NCBI GenBank assembly: GCA_016288175.1
Contig: JAEEYN010000168.1
Location: forward strand, 1-16,921
Direction: 5' to 3'
DNA length: 16,921 bases
Origin: Bacillota bacterium
GTDB taxonomy: Bacteria; Bacillota; Clostridia; Christensenellales; CAG-138
Shown here: one piece after another, positions 6,380-14,171 of the stretch
Layout: every line of letters begins with the position of its first letter
How positions within the stretch are numbered: position 1 is the first letter of the stretch
The notes under the pieces: model-generated
What the model was told of the DNA's origin: nothing
The model's database searches: none
The model's input: only the letters and a program-made list of their open reading frames with translations
Made by a program: the position numbers and the translations under genes

Positions 6380-6541
6380 ATGGCAAAACGCAGAACGCAT
6401 AAGCAAAAAAAGCGCGGCAGCCGGGGCGCGAGGAAGAAAGCCGACCCCGTCGTGATCCTGCTGCTTGTGCTGCTTGCGGGGCTTCTCGCCGTAACGGTCG
6501 TGCTCATCAGCATGTATTATAAAAAGCAGATCCTGTTCTAA
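6380..6541 (+). CDS. Small basic single-pass membrane protein
   Basis: 53 residues behind GGAGGG. The first 20 residues are dense in Lys and Arg, followed by one hydrophobic helix (about 23-45) and a short YYKKQ end. By the positive-inside rule the basic end should be cytosolic. It is first in the unit that ends with the second zinc-ribbon membrane protein and lies three bases before the next start. No family recognised. Confidence 0.7.
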   Translation: MAKRRTHKQKKRGSRGARKKADPVVILLLVLLAGLLAVTVVLISMYYKKQILF

Positions 6542-6544
6542 GCA

Positions 6545-6931
6545 ATGGAGCAAACCGACAAGGAAAAAAATACGGCAGAGAGGGCCGATGTAATCAGGCG
6601 TCAGCTCGCTTCGAGGCTGCCGCTCGCCGTCATTTCGGTGGTCGGGCTCGTTTATCTGCTCATCACCGTCGTACCCCGTGCCGCGGAAAAGGGCGGAAGT
6701 TATGCGCTTTATTCGCTCCTTCTCGCCGCCGCGTGGCTGGTCCTGACCGTCAAATGGATCGCCGGGACCGTTTTGCTCTTCCGCCGTTACCGCGCCGACG
6801 CCATCCTCGAAAAATCAAGGCCTGAACGTATTTTCGGCATCGTTACAACGGTGCTTGCGCTGCTGCTTGCCGCCGCCTCGTTCGCGGTCTATATGATCGC
6901 CGGGAGGAACGGCGCCAATCTTCCGAAATAA
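6545..6931 (+). CDS. Three-helix membrane protein
   Basis: 128 residues with hydrophobic segments at about 26-44, 52-79 and 94-118. It starts three bases after the stop of the preceding gene and has no clear ribosome binding site of its own, so translational coupling is likely. The N-terminus is charged and should be cytosolic. No conserved motif or family recognised; its place between small membrane proteins and the zinc-ribbon membrane protein suggests a shared membrane complex, but that is inference. Confidence 0.7.
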   Translation: MEQTDKEKNTAERADVIRRQLASRLPLAVISVVGLVYLLITVVPRAAEKGGSYALYSLLLAAAWLVLTVKWIAGTVLLFRRYRADAILEKSRPERIFGIVTTVLALLLAAASFAVYMIAGRNGANLPK

Positions 6932-6949
6932 ACCGCAAAGGAAACCGCT

Positions 6950-7054
6950 ATGAAAGACAGCAAAAAAACCGTCCGCATCGTCTGCCTCGTGCTCGCAGGG
7001 CTCTTTATTCTTTCGATCATGATTATCCCGATCGTCTATCTTCTCGGAAAATAA
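6950..7054 (+). CDS. 34-residue single-pass membrane peptide
   Basis: AAAGGAAA precedes the ATG. The product is MKDSKKT, then one hydrophobic helix of about 22 residues, then LLGK. It sits in the same direction with 18- and 30-base gaps to its neighbours, which supports it as a real gene despite its length. No family recognised. Confidence 0.6.
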   Translation: MKDSKKTVRIVCLVLAGLFILSIMIIPIVYLLGK

Positions 7055-7084
7055 CAAATCTGCCTTAAGAAAGGAGCGGTCGTT

Positions 7085-8398
7085 ATGCCCGATTCAACCA
7101 TCGTATGTCCTGAATGCGCATATGATATTCCCTCCGCCTCCGATTTTTGCCCGTTCTGCGGCGCAAAAATCAAAAAAGAAAAGAAACTCTGCCCGAACTG
7201 CGGCATTGAGCTTTCCGAGTCCGACAAGATCTGCCCGGGCTGCGGGATCGATCTTGCGGATAAACGCTGTGCGAACTGCGGCTCTAAGCTGCGGGAGATC
7301 GACGTGTTCTGCCCGAAGTGCGGAACAAAATGCGAGTCTGCCGCAGGTGCCGCACCGGCCGAAGCTCCTGCCTCGCCGCGCAAAAGGATTCGCTATACCT
7401 GCCGAAGCTGCCTGCACCATTCGTTCGACCTCACTTCGCCGCACTGTCCGAGCTGCGGCGGGCCGGTCGCGCTCGTCTGCCCGGAGTGCGGCAGTTTGAA
7501 CAAATTCGGCGCAAAAAGATGCTCTTTCTGCGGGTACGTGATTCCCGACGATACGCCGGCTTCTTCCGCCTCCGCTCCGATGCCCGATAAAGGGATCCTC
7601 ACCGAGAAGCAAAAATCGACGCTCCGCTATATCTGCCAAAGCTGCGGCCACCGTCAATTCGGGCTTAAAGAGAACCGCTGCCTGGTCTGCGGCGGAACGG
7701 TTTCGAGCATCTGCTTCCACTGCGGCGAGCTGAACCCCTTTGGCGTTGAGATCTGCGAGCACTGCGGCAAGCCGATCGCTTCCGATGCGGTCAATGAAGA
7801 TTACACCGCCGGCGCGGTCCGGCCCTCCGGATATCCGAAGCCCATTGATAAAACCGGTCCTTCCGCCGTGCCGCGAACAGGCTATCCATACGAAAAAACC
7901 ACGACGTCTTCCAAGGATGCTGCAGCGAAAGCCGCCGCCGCGGCACAGTACAGTAAGGCGGATGCCGGCATGAAAATACTGGTAAAAGGCGCCGTCTGCA
8001 TGCTGATCCTCGATATTATGCTGTTTTTCATCGCGATCGCTTTCTCCGGCGAGGCATCCGTCTCAAGAGGAGGCAGCGACATCGCTTTGTTCTTCAGCGT
8101 TTATAAAACGGAGCTGATCATCTGGAGCATTCTCGGGTTGATCGGAAACATCGCGATCCTCGCGAACAACGATCCATTTAAGTATTATTCGGTCGCAATG
8201 GCCGACGGCGCTTTTAACCTTATTAAAGGCGGACTGATGCTGATGCTCGTAATCGTGCGCAAGAACTCCGAAAACGGCAAACTGCTGAGCGAGTTCTTCG
8301 AATCCACCCATATTCTTTTCGGCCTGATGGTCTTCGTCGCGATCATTCAGCTTTTCATGGGAATCCTGATGCTCACACTTGGCTCAAAAGACAAATAA
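7085..8398 (+). CDS. Membrane protein with seven zinc ribbons and four transmembrane helices
   Basis: 437 residues behind AAAGGAG. Fourteen CxxC pairs form seven ribbons: three packed at the N-terminus (C8 to C79), two at 106-149 and two at 184-227, the last four arranged like the tandem units of the protein at 5136. A disordered Pro/Ala/Lys-rich linker (about 233-295) precedes helices at about 298-320, 344-361, 376-392 and 410-433. Shared WSxLGxIG and DGxxNLIxG patterns mark it as a paralogue of the protein at 5136. It ends the four-gene unit. Function unknown; a scaffold or sensor with cytosolic ribbons is a reasonable guess. Confidence 0.85.
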   Translation: MPDSTIVCPECAYDIPSASDFCPFCGAKIKKEKKLCPNCGIELSESDKICPGCGIDLADKRCANCGSKLREIDVFCPKCGTKCESAAGAAPAEAPASPRKRIRYTCRSCLHHSFDLTSPHCPSCGGPVALVCPECGSLNKFGAKRCSFCGYVIPDDTPASSASAPMPDKGILTEKQKSTLRYICQSCGHRQFGLKENRCLVCGGTVSSICFHCGELNPFGVEICEHCGKPIASDAVNEDYTAGAVRPSGYPKPIDKTGPSAVPRTGYPYEKTTTSSKDAAAKAAAAAQYSKADAGMKILVKGAVCMLILDIMLFFIAIAFSGEASVSRGGSDIALFFSVYKTELIIWSILGLIGNIAILANNDPFKYYSVAMADGAFNLIKGGLMLMLVIVRKNSENGKLLSEFFESTHILFGLMVFVAIIQLFMGILMLTLGSKDK

Positions 8399-8420
8399 CT
8401 CGACCTTCGGCGATCCTTTC

Positions 8421-8470
8421 CCCCGCTTTGCGAAGATATTTTAAAATATACCGTAAAGCGGGGCTTTTTT
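8421..8470 (+). terminator. Terminator with an inner AT-rich palindrome
   Basis: CCCCGCTTT (8421-8429) pairs with AAAGCGGGG (8455-8463), followed by C and six T. The long loop contains ATATTTTAAAATAT (8436-8449), a perfect palindrome that would extend the stem. Confidence 0.85.
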
Positions 8471-8474
8471 CATC

Positions 8475-8503
8475 TTTTCAACGCGAAAGTGCTGTGTTAT
8501 AAT
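8475..8503 (+). promoter_or_regulatory. argF promoter
   Basis: TATAAT (8498-8503) is preceded by TGT, giving an extended -10; the -35 is weak (TTTTCA at 8475-8480, 17-base spacer). The roughly 65-base leader has a GCCGCA/TGCGGC hairpin before AAGGAGAT. I could not recognise an arginine operator. Confidence 0.7.
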
Positions 8504-8573
8504 CATACTGCTTAAATATGCGCCGCACGGGGCTTTGTTCCTTGCGGCATAAAAAACACAAAGGAGATCTACC

Positions 8574-9563
8574 ATGCCTGTCAATCTTAAGGGCCGTTCC
8601 CTGCTGACTCTGAAGGACTTCACCCCCGACGAGATCCGTTATCTGCTTAACCTCGCTGCCGACCTGAAGGCGAAGAAGCGCGCCGGTATCCGCGGCGATC
8701 TGCTTGCCGGCAAGAACATCGTTCTGCTTTTCGAGAAAACCTCCACCCGCACCCGCTGCGCGTTCGAGGTCGCTGCCTATGATGAGGGCGCGAACGTGAC
8801 CTTCCTTTCCAACAGCCAGATGGGCAAGAAGGAATCCCTTGAGGACACCGCGAAGGTCCTCGGCCGCTTTTATGACGGCATCGAGTTCCGCGGCTTCAAG
8901 CAGGAGACCGTCGAGCTGCTCGCGAAGCATGCCGGCGTTCCCGTTTGGAACGGACTTACCGACCTGTATCATCCCACCCAGGTCCTTGCGGACTGCCTGA
9001 CCATCATGGAAAACATTGCGAAGCCCCTCAACAAGGTGAAGCTCGTTTACGTTGGCGACGCCCGCAACAATATGGGCAACAGCCTGATGATCATCTCCGC
9101 AAAGCTCGGCATGCACTTCGTCGGCATCGCTCCGAAGGCGCTCTTCCCCGAAGAGGGTCTCGTGAACGAGATGCGTGAGCTCGCGAAGGTCACCGGCGCG
9201 AAGATCGAATTCAGCGAGGATATCGCCGCCGTCGACGGTGCGGACGCGATCTACACCGACGTTTGGGTATCCATGGGCGAAGAAGCGCAGTTCGAAGAGC
9301 GCATCAAGCTGCTCACCCCCTACCGCGTCACCATGGACATGATGAAGATGACCCACAACCCGGACTGCATCTTCCTCCACTGCCTGCCCAGCTTCCACGA
9401 CCTCGAGACCAGCGTCGGCCGCGAGATCTACGAAAAGTACGGCGTTGCCGAGCAGGAAGTTACCGACGAGGTCTTCCGCTGCCCGCAGAGCAAGGTCTTC
9501 GACGAGGCCGAGAACCGTATGCACACCATCAAGGCCGTTATGGTCGCCACCGCGGGAAGATAA
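8574..9563 (+). CDS. argF: Ornithine carbamoyltransferase
   Basis: 329 residues, full length for the family, behind AAGGAGAT. It makes citrulline from ornithine and carbamoyl phosphate in the cytosol. Visible motifs are the carbamoyl phosphate loop STRTR (57-61), HPTQ (133-136), GDARNNMGNS (161-170), TDVWVSMG (228-235) and HCLPSFHD (269-276). The DARNNM form and length match the E. coli ArgI/ArcB-like group, so sequence alone does not separate biosynthetic from catabolic use. No arginine deiminase, carbamate kinase or other arg gene is adjacent; it is a single-gene unit with its own promoter and terminator, which slightly favours biosynthesis. Confidence 0.95.
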   Translation: MPVNLKGRSLLTLKDFTPDEIRYLLNLAADLKAKKRAGIRGDLLAGKNIVLLFEKTSTRTRCAFEVAAYDEGANVTFLSNSQMGKKESLEDTAKVLGRFYDGIEFRGFKQETVELLAKHAGVPVWNGLTDLYHPTQVLADCLTIMENIAKPLNKVKLVYVGDARNNMGNSLMIISAKLGMHFVGIAPKALFPEEGLVNEMRELAKVTGAKIEFSEDIAAVDGADAIYTDVWVSMGEEAQFEERIKLLTPYRVTMDMMKMTHNPDCIFLHCLPSFHDLETSVGREIYEKYGVAEQEVTDEVFRCPQSKVFDEAENRMHTIKAVMVATAGR

Positions 9564-9586
9564 TCTCCGCTCAGATGTAAAAACCG

Positions 9587-9616
9587 CTCCTCCGGGTCCG
9601 CCCGGGGGAGTTTTCT
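9587..9616 (+). terminator. argF terminator
   Basis: CTCCTCCGGG (9587-9596) pairs with CCCGGGGGAG (9601-9610) with one G-U pair around TCCG, followed by TTTTC. Confidence 0.85.
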
Positions 9617-9680
9617 TATGTCTGCGCCTCCCGTTCACCGCTTTGCCGTAATAATTTGCATAAAAAGGCAAAATTGGCTC

Positions 9681-9709
9681 TTCACATTTTCCCATTGTTG
9701 GGGTATAAT
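9681..9709 (+). promoter_or_regulatory. hpf promoter
   Basis: TTCACA (9681-9686), 17 bases, TATAAT (9704-9709). It predicts a leader of about 100 bases. It looks like a normal SigA promoter; no SigB- or SigH-type element was recognised. Confidence 0.75.
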
Positions 9710-9726
9710 GTATATACAATAAATGC

Positions 9727-9789
9727 AAGCCCCTCCGGAAGGGGGATATCAGGCTTCGTTATTAACCCTCCGGCCGCCCGGCGCGGAGG
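9727..9789 (+). promoter_or_regulatory. Two hairpins in the hpf leader, one masking a GGAGG
   Basis: The first hairpin runs 9727-9756 with AAGCC/GGCTT closing an inner CCCC-TCC/GGGGG stem. The second pairs CCTCCG (9767-9772) with CGGAGG (9784-9789), which hides an upstream GGAGG. The functional site is probably AAAGGAG near 9802-9808, ten bases before the ATG. Confidence 0.45.
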
Positions 9790-9818
9790 AATAAGCACTC
9801 GAAAGGAGCGACAGAACC

Positions 9819-10343
9819 ATGAATGTAACCATACTCGGCAAAAACATGGAGGTTACCGACTACCTGAGGGATCTCGCCCTCAAAAAGATCGAAAAGCTCG
9901 ACAAGTACTTCCCGCAGGATACGAACGCAACGGTCGTCATGAGCGTTGAAAAGAGCCGCCACATCATCGAGGTCACGATCCCCTACCGCGGCGGCGTGAT
10001 CCGCGGCGAAGAGGTCACCGGCGATATGTACGCCAGCATCGACAACGTCGTTGCGAAGCTCGACCGCCAGATCCAGAAGCATAAGACCAAGCTCAGCAAG
10101 GCTCTCCGCTATGACGAAGCGCCGGCAGTGCCGGAATACTATGACGATAACGAGGGCCGCGGTCCGGAGATCGTCCGCGTGAAGCGCTTCTCGATGAAGC
10201 CGATGAGCGTTGAGGAGGCCATGCTGCAGATGGATCTTCTCGGCCACGATTTCTTCGTTTTCACCAACGGCGAGACCGGCGATATCAACGTCCTCTACGC
10301 AAGGAAGGACGGCAATTACGGCCTTATCGAGCCCGATAAATAA
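9819..10343 (+). CDS. hpf: Ribosome hibernation promoting factor, long form
   Basis: 174 residues. The N-terminal RaiA/YfiA-fold domain (about 1-100) begins MNVTILGKNMEVTDYLRDLA and carries basic helix residues that contact the decoding region of 16S rRNA. An acidic, proline-containing linker (about 108-120) leads to the C-terminal dimerisation domain (about 125-170) with KPMSVEEAMLQMDLLGHDFF and the GDINVLYARKDGNYGLIEP end. Long HPF dimerises idle 70S ribosomes into 100S particles in stationary phase. It is transcribed alone, with its own promoter, structured leader and terminator, as is usual for this gene. Confidence 0.95.
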   Translation: MNVTILGKNMEVTDYLRDLALKKIEKLDKYFPQDTNATVVMSVEKSRHIIEVTIPYRGGVIRGEEVTGDMYASIDNVVAKLDRQIQKHKTKLSKALRYDEAPAVPEYYDDNEGRGPEIVRVKRFSMKPMSVEEAMLQMDLLGHDFFVFTNGETGDINVLYARKDGNYGLIEPDK

Positions 10344-10360
10344 TTCTTCAAAAGCATTTG

Positions 10361-10388
10361 AGCCCGGTTAGCCGGGCTTTTTTGTTTG
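10361..10388 (+). terminator. hpf terminator
   Basis: AGCCCGG (10361-10367) pairs with CCGGGCT (10372-10378) around TTAG and continues into a T run. Confidence 0.9.
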
Positions 10389-10435
10389 GTTTTGGCTTTC
10401 TCGCGGCCAAACCGGGCTTTGCGTTATAATTTTTA

Positions 10436-10464
10436 TTGACCTGACCGAAATAAAGTATTATAAT
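10436..10464 (+). promoter_or_regulatory. ruvX promoter
   Basis: TTGACC (10436-10441), 17 bases, TATAAT (10459-10464), about 30 bases before the ruvX start. It should also drive the DUF1292 gene. Confidence 0.8.
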
Positions 10465-10500
10465 ACCGCTAAAAATACGGCTGTTATGAAAGGAAAACCA

Positions 10501-10926
10501 ATGGCATATCGCTATTTTGCCGTGGACGTCGGCGATAAAAGGGTCGGCCTTGCCGTCAGCGACGCGCTCGGCATCACCGCGCAGGGGCTCGAGACCTATC
10601 ACCGCACCGGCGACGACGAAAAGGACGCCGCCTATATCCGCGATTATGCGAAAAAATACTCGCCCTGCCGCATCGTTTTCGGCATGCCGCGCAATATGGA
10701 CGGCAGCTACGGCTTCGCTTCCGAAAAAGTGAAGGCTTTCGCTGCGCTCGTGCTCGAAGGCTGGGACGGCGAACACGATTTTTACGATGAGCGGCTTTCG
10801 ACCGTCGCGGCGGAGCGCGCGCTCTACGAGGCGGAGCTGAACTGGAAGAAGCGCCGCAAGGTCGTCGACAGGCTCGCCGCGCAGGTCATCCTCGAGGGCT
10901 ATATGACCCTCCACCCGATCCTCTGA
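10501..10926 (+). CDS. ruvX: Holliday junction resolvase-like / pre-16S rRNA nuclease YqgF family
   Basis: 141 residues, typical length. The start at 10501 follows AAAGGAAA; an in-frame ATG at 10486 lies upstream of that site. RNase H-fold features are AVDVGDKRVGLAVSD (7-21) with catalytic Asp9, GMPRNMDGS (61-69), DERLST (96-101) and VVDRLAAQVIL (121-131) with a late Asp123. The family is linked to 16S rRNA 5'-end processing and was first proposed as a RuvC-like resolvase. It is paired with a DUF1292 gene 24 bases downstream, as in B. subtilis (yrrK-yrzB). Confidence 0.95.
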   Translation: MAYRYFAVDVGDKRVGLAVSDALGITAQGLETYHRTGDDEKDAAYIRDYAKKYSPCRIVFGMPRNMDGSYGFASEKVKAFAALVLEGWDGEHDFYDERLSTVAAERALYEAELNWKKRRKVVDRLAAQVILEGYMTLHPIL

Positions 10927-10950
10927 GCGAAAAACGAAAAGGAGAAAACC

Positions 10951-11244
10951 ATGGAAGATAATAAAGAATTCATTGAGGAAGAAGAGCTCGAGACCGTTAC
11001 CCTCGTTACCGACGACGGAAGCGAGGAGGTTTTCTGGCATGTGCTGACCTTCCCCTACGAGGGCGCGAAGTATTCCGCGCTCGTTCCGGAAGCGCAGATC
11101 GACGAGGAGGAGCCGGAGGTCATCTTCGTCCGCATCGACCGCGACGCGGAGGGCGACGCCTACATCCCCGTTGAAAACGAAGTCCTGCTCGGCGAGCTTT
11201 TCGAGGAATTCGCAAGCCTGCTCGACGAAGCGGAGGAAGAATAA
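10951..11244 (+). CDS. DUF1292 family protein (YrzB-like)
   Basis: 97 residues behind AAGGAG. The product is very acidic, starting with a run of Glu and ending DEAEEE, and carries the family pattern TLVTDDGSEEVF, then a strand-rich centre (EGAKYSALVPE, EPEVIFVRI). The family is a small conserved Firmicutes group of unknown role, regularly next to ruvX, which this arrangement repeats. It is followed at once by a terminator. No cofactor or catalytic motif is seen. Confidence 0.9.
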   Translation: MEDNKEFIEEEELETVTLVTDDGSEEVFWHVLTFPYEGAKYSALVPEAQIDEEEPEVIFVRIDRDAEGDAYIPVENEVLLGELFEEFASLLDEAEEE

Positions 11245-11254
11245 GCCCGGATCC

Positions 11255-11284
11255 CGGGGGCCGGAGCTCCGGCCCCCGTTTTTG
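11255..11284 (+). terminator. Perfect-palindrome terminator between the DUF1292 gene and mntP
   Basis: A stem of about ten GC pairs (11255-11264 with 11269-11278) around AGCT is followed by TTTTT. It lies only ten bases before the mntP start, leaving no room for a promoter between them. Confidence 0.8.
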
Positions 11285-11294
11285 ATTTATTGCC

Positions 11295-11891
11295 ATGACT
11301 TTTTGGGAACTTCTTCTGACAGCCGTCGCTCTTTCGATGGACGCGATGGCGGTATCGATCGCAAGCGGCCTGACCTCCAAAAAGGTCCGCATCCGCGACG
11401 CGGTGCTGATGGCGCTCGCTTTCGGCGTTTTCCAGGCGGCAATGCCGACGGTCGGTTTCTATATCATCCCGCTTCTCAGCAAGGTTTTCGGCAGCGGCGT
11501 GGAGGCCTTCGTCCGCTCCGTCGACCATTGGATCGCCCTCATCCTTCTTGCCTTCATCGGCGGCAAGATGATCTATGAGGCGATCCGCAACGAGGAGGAG
11601 GAAACGCCGGCCGATCCGTTCCGCATTGGAAATATCCTCATCCTCGCCGTAGCGACTAGCATCGACGCGCTTGCGACAGGGATCGTTTTTTCGAGCTTCG
11701 GCTTCTCGACCGGAAGACTCATCTTCTCCGTTCTGCTGATCGGCTGCGTGACCTTCGCCCTTTCGCTTTTCGGCGTGCTCGCCGGCAAAAAGCTCGGCGA
11801 ACGCTTCAAGCGCTGGGCCGAACTCGCGGGAGGCATCGTGCTCGTTGCCATCGGGCTCAAAATCTTTATCGAACACCTTATAGGAGGCTGA
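11295..11891 (+). CDS. mntP: Manganese efflux pump MntP
   Basis: 198 residues with six predicted membrane helices in two pseudo-repeats, the usual MntP form. Conserved acidic motifs are ALSMDAMAVS (Asp16) in helix 1 and ATSIDALATG (Asp124) in helix 4, which form the Mn2+ path; an acidic loop (about 98-106) lies between the halves. It exports excess manganese across the cell membrane. The ATG has no clear ribosome binding site and stands just behind a strong terminator, so expression probably depends on read-through or an unrecognised start. No Mn-sensing yybP-ykoY riboswitch fits in the gap. The next gene begins one base after its stop. Confidence 0.93.
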   Translation: MTFWELLLTAVALSMDAMAVSIASGLTSKKVRIRDAVLMALAFGVFQAAMPTVGFYIIPLLSKVFGSGVEAFVRSVDHWIALILLAFIGGKMIYEAIRNEEEETPADPFRIGNILILAVATSIDALATGIVFSSFGFSTGRLIFSVLLIGCVTFALSLFGVLAGKKLGERFKRWAELAGGIVLVAIGLKIFIEHLIGG

Positions 11892-11892
11892 T

Positions 11893-12204
11893 ATGGACCG
11901 CATAAAACGCATTGAAGAAATGGAAAAGAACCTCGACGCTTCCGCCGCCGCGATCAAGAAGCTCGGCGAAGCGCTCGAAGAATACGAAGCAGCGCAGAAG
12001 GGCTATAAAAAGCTTTGCGATTATTACGGCAGTTCGCGCTGGCTCAACGATTTCGAGGCGGACGAAGCCGGAAAGCTCCCCGCCGGGCTGAAGCGCGGCG
12101 TGCTTTCGGAGGACGCAGTTTTCGACCTCATCTCCGAAAACCGCGAGCTCGTCGTCAGGATGCTGAAGCTTTCCGCAGGAGCCATCGAAAACGGCCTGCT
12201 CTGA
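11893..12204 (+). CDS. DUF4298 family protein
   Basis: 103 residues. The GGAGG for this gene lies inside the end of mntP and the ATG is one base past the mntP stop, so the two are coupled. The N-terminal half is a charged helix with heptad character (RIKRIEEMEKNLDASAAAIKKL), followed by the family signature YYGSSRWLNDFEADEAGKLP and GVLSEDAVFDLISENRE. The family is small, cytosolic and of unknown function. Tight linkage to mntP may mean a role in metal stress, but that is inference only. Confidence 0.85.
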   Translation: MDRIKRIEEMEKNLDASAAAIKKLGEALEEYEAAQKGYKKLCDYYGSSRWLNDFEADEAGKLPAGLKRGVLSEDAVFDLISENRELVVRMLKLSAGAIENGLL

Positions 12205-12255
12205 TCCCTTATTCCCGTTTTTATTAAAGCGCCGCAAGGCCGAAAGGATTTCAAA

Positions 12256-13374
12256 ATGAAAAAAAGAAAGGCCGAAAAAGCAAAGAAGCCCCTTTACCGG
12301 CGCATCCTCAAATGGATCGGCATCGTTCTTCTTGCGGTGCTCGTCCTTTTCGCGGTACTGCTCGCGTACCTCACCGTTACCGAGTACCGCCCCGCGGACA
12401 AGGAAGCCGTAACACCCGCGAACCCCTATTCCGTCGGCGAAAAGGCCGAGGAATACCAAACCCTCACCGTTGTGACATGGAATACCGGCTACGGCGCCCT
12501 CGGCGACAACGCGGATTTCTTCATGGACGGCGGCAAGATGGTCAACACCGCCGATAAGGACCGCGTCAGCGAAAACCTCAACGGCATCATGGGCAAGCTG
12601 CGCGAGCTTTCGCCGGACGTCATCTTCCTTCAGGAGACCGACCGCAATTCCGCCCGCAGTCACGGCATCGACGAAGTCAAGTACTTCCTCGACAATCTCC
12701 CCGGCTATCAGATGACCTTCGCGAACAATTTCAAAGTCGGCTACCTGCCCTACCCGATCCCGCCGATCGGAAGGGTGGATTCCGGCGTTGCGACCTATTC
12801 GCGCTTCGCTTCCGATTCGAGCGAGCGCATCCAGCTGCCGATCCCGTTCTCCTGGCCGATGCGGATAGCGAACCTCAAGCGCTGCCTGCTCATCGACCGC
12901 ATCCCGATCGCGGGCACCGATAAGCAGCTCGTGCTCGTCAATCTCCACCTCGAAGCCTACGATAGCGGCGAGGGCAAGGCCGCTCAGACCGATATGCTCC
13001 GCGAGATCCTCGAGGAGGAGGCGAAGAACGGCAATTACGTCATCGCCGGCGGCGATTTCAACCAGATCTTCTCGAGCGCCGATAAAGCCGCCTATCCCTC
13101 CCAGGAGGGCAAATGGCAGTGCGGCGAGATCGACGTTTCCGCCTTCCCCGAGGGCTGGCAGTTCCTGATGGACGCCCGCGTTCCGACCTGCCGCTTCCTC
13201 GATCAACCATATAAGGACGCCGAAAAGGAAGGCTTCCAATACTATCTCATCGACGGCTTCATCGTTTCCGCGAACGTACGCGTCACCCGCCTTGAAACGC
13301 TCGACCTCGGCTTTGTGAATACCGACCACAACCCCGTTATGATCGAGCTCACGCTCGGCGAACCGCAGTGCTGA
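12256..13374 (+). CDS. Membrane-anchored endonuclease/exonuclease/phosphatase family protein
   Basis: 372 residues behind AAAGGAT. A very basic N-terminus and one helix (about 18-40) anchor it; by charge the catalytic domain should lie outside the membrane. The EEP fold motifs are complete: WNTGYG (Asn76), LQET (Glu127), NLHLE (His231), GGDFN (Asp267, Asn269), IDGF (Asp333) and TDHNPV (Asp357, His358), a metal-dependent phosphodiesterase/phosphatase centre. Substrates in the family range from nucleic acids to inositol phosphates and sphingomyelin; nothing here decides among them. It follows the DUF4298 gene by 51 bases with no terminator between. Confidence 0.9.
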   Translation: MKKRKAEKAKKPLYRRILKWIGIVLLAVLVLFAVLLAYLTVTEYRPADKEAVTPANPYSVGEKAEEYQTLTVVTWNTGYGALGDNADFFMDGGKMVNTADKDRVSENLNGIMGKLRELSPDVIFLQETDRNSARSHGIDEVKYFLDNLPGYQMTFANNFKVGYLPYPIPPIGRVDSGVATYSRFASDSSERIQLPIPFSWPMRIANLKRCLLIDRIPIAGTDKQLVLVNLHLEAYDSGEGKAAQTDMLREILEEEAKNGNYVIAGGDFNQIFSSADKAAYPSQEGKWQCGEIDVSAFPEGWQFLMDARVPTCRFLDQPYKDAEKEGFQYYLIDGFIVSANVRVTRLETLDLGFVNTDHNPVMIELTLGEPQC

Positions 13375-13385
13375 ATTTGGCCGCA

Positions 13386-14171
13386 ATGAATTATATCGAA
13401 GAATACTATAATAACCGGGACGAAGACGCGCGTCTCACATCCCGCCACGGCAGAGTGGAGTTTATCACAACGGTGAAGTACATCCGCGAATGCCTTGCGC
13501 TCGCGGGCGGAGATAAGGTCCTCGAAGTCGGCGCCGGGACCGGGCGGTACAGCATAAAGCTCGCGCGGGAGGGCTGCGCCGTCACGGCGGTGGAGCTTGT
13601 TCCCCGCAATATCGACGTGCTCAAAAGCAAGCTTGACGGCACGGAAACGCTCGAAGTTTATCAAGGCAACGCGCTCGATCTTTCGGCCTTCCCGGACGAA
13701 AGCTTCGATGTTACCCTGCTGCTCGGACCGATGTACCATCTTTACACCTTCGGGGATAAGAAGCTGGCGCTTTCGGAGGCGCTGCGCGTAACTAAAAAGG
13801 GCGGTTACGTCCTCGTCGCCTACTGCATGAACGAGCCGACGATCATACAGTACTGCTTTATGGGCGGCGGCCTCGGCGATGTGATCGACAAAGATCTTCT
13901 GACGGAGGACTGGCATTGCAAAAGCGAGCCGAAGGAGGTCTTCGAGCTTGTCCGGACGGAGGATATCGCGGAGCTCGACGCGGCGGTCGGCGCGGAGCGG
14001 ATCAAGCTCGTCGCGACCGACGGCGCGGCGCACTACCTGAAGGAGCTCCTCGATAAAATGGATGAAGCGACCTTTGAAAAATGGGTCGAATACCATCTCG
14101 CGACCTGCGAAAGGCAGGATCTTATCGGCGCGTCCAACCATACGCTCGATATTTTGAGGAAAAACAAATGA
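13386..14171 (+). CDS. Class I SAM-dependent methyltransferase
   Basis: 261 residues from the ATG at 13386; a GTG at 13368 would overlap the previous gene's stop and adds residues not usual for the family. Neither start has a strong ribosome binding site. A helical N-terminus (EEYYNNRDEDARLTSRHGRV) precedes the Rossmann fold: motif I VLEVGAGTGRYS (45-56), acidic VTAVEL at the end of strand 2 (Glu70), GNALDL in motif II and the LLLGPMYHLY segment at motif IV. The variable C-terminal half probably sets the substrate, which I cannot name. It overlaps the S66-GNAT gene by four bases (ATGA), so the two are co-translated. Confidence 0.9.
   Translation: MNYIEEYYNNRDEDARLTSRHGRVEFITTVKYIRECLALAGGDKVLEVGAGTGRYSIKLAREGCAVTAVELVPRNIDVLKSKLDGTETLEVYQGNALDLSAFPDESFDVTLLLGPMYHLYTFGDKKLALSEALRVTKKGGYVLVAYCMNEPTIIQYCFMGGGLGDVIDKDLLTEDWHCKSEPKEVFELVRTEDIAELDAAVGAERIKLVATDGAAHYLKELLDKMDEATFEKWVEYHLATCERQDLIGASNHTLDILRKNK

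Noticed and set aside
11295..11320. yybP-ykoY manganese riboswitch upstream of mntP
   Set aside because: The 50-base gap is filled by a terminator and is far too short for that aptamer.
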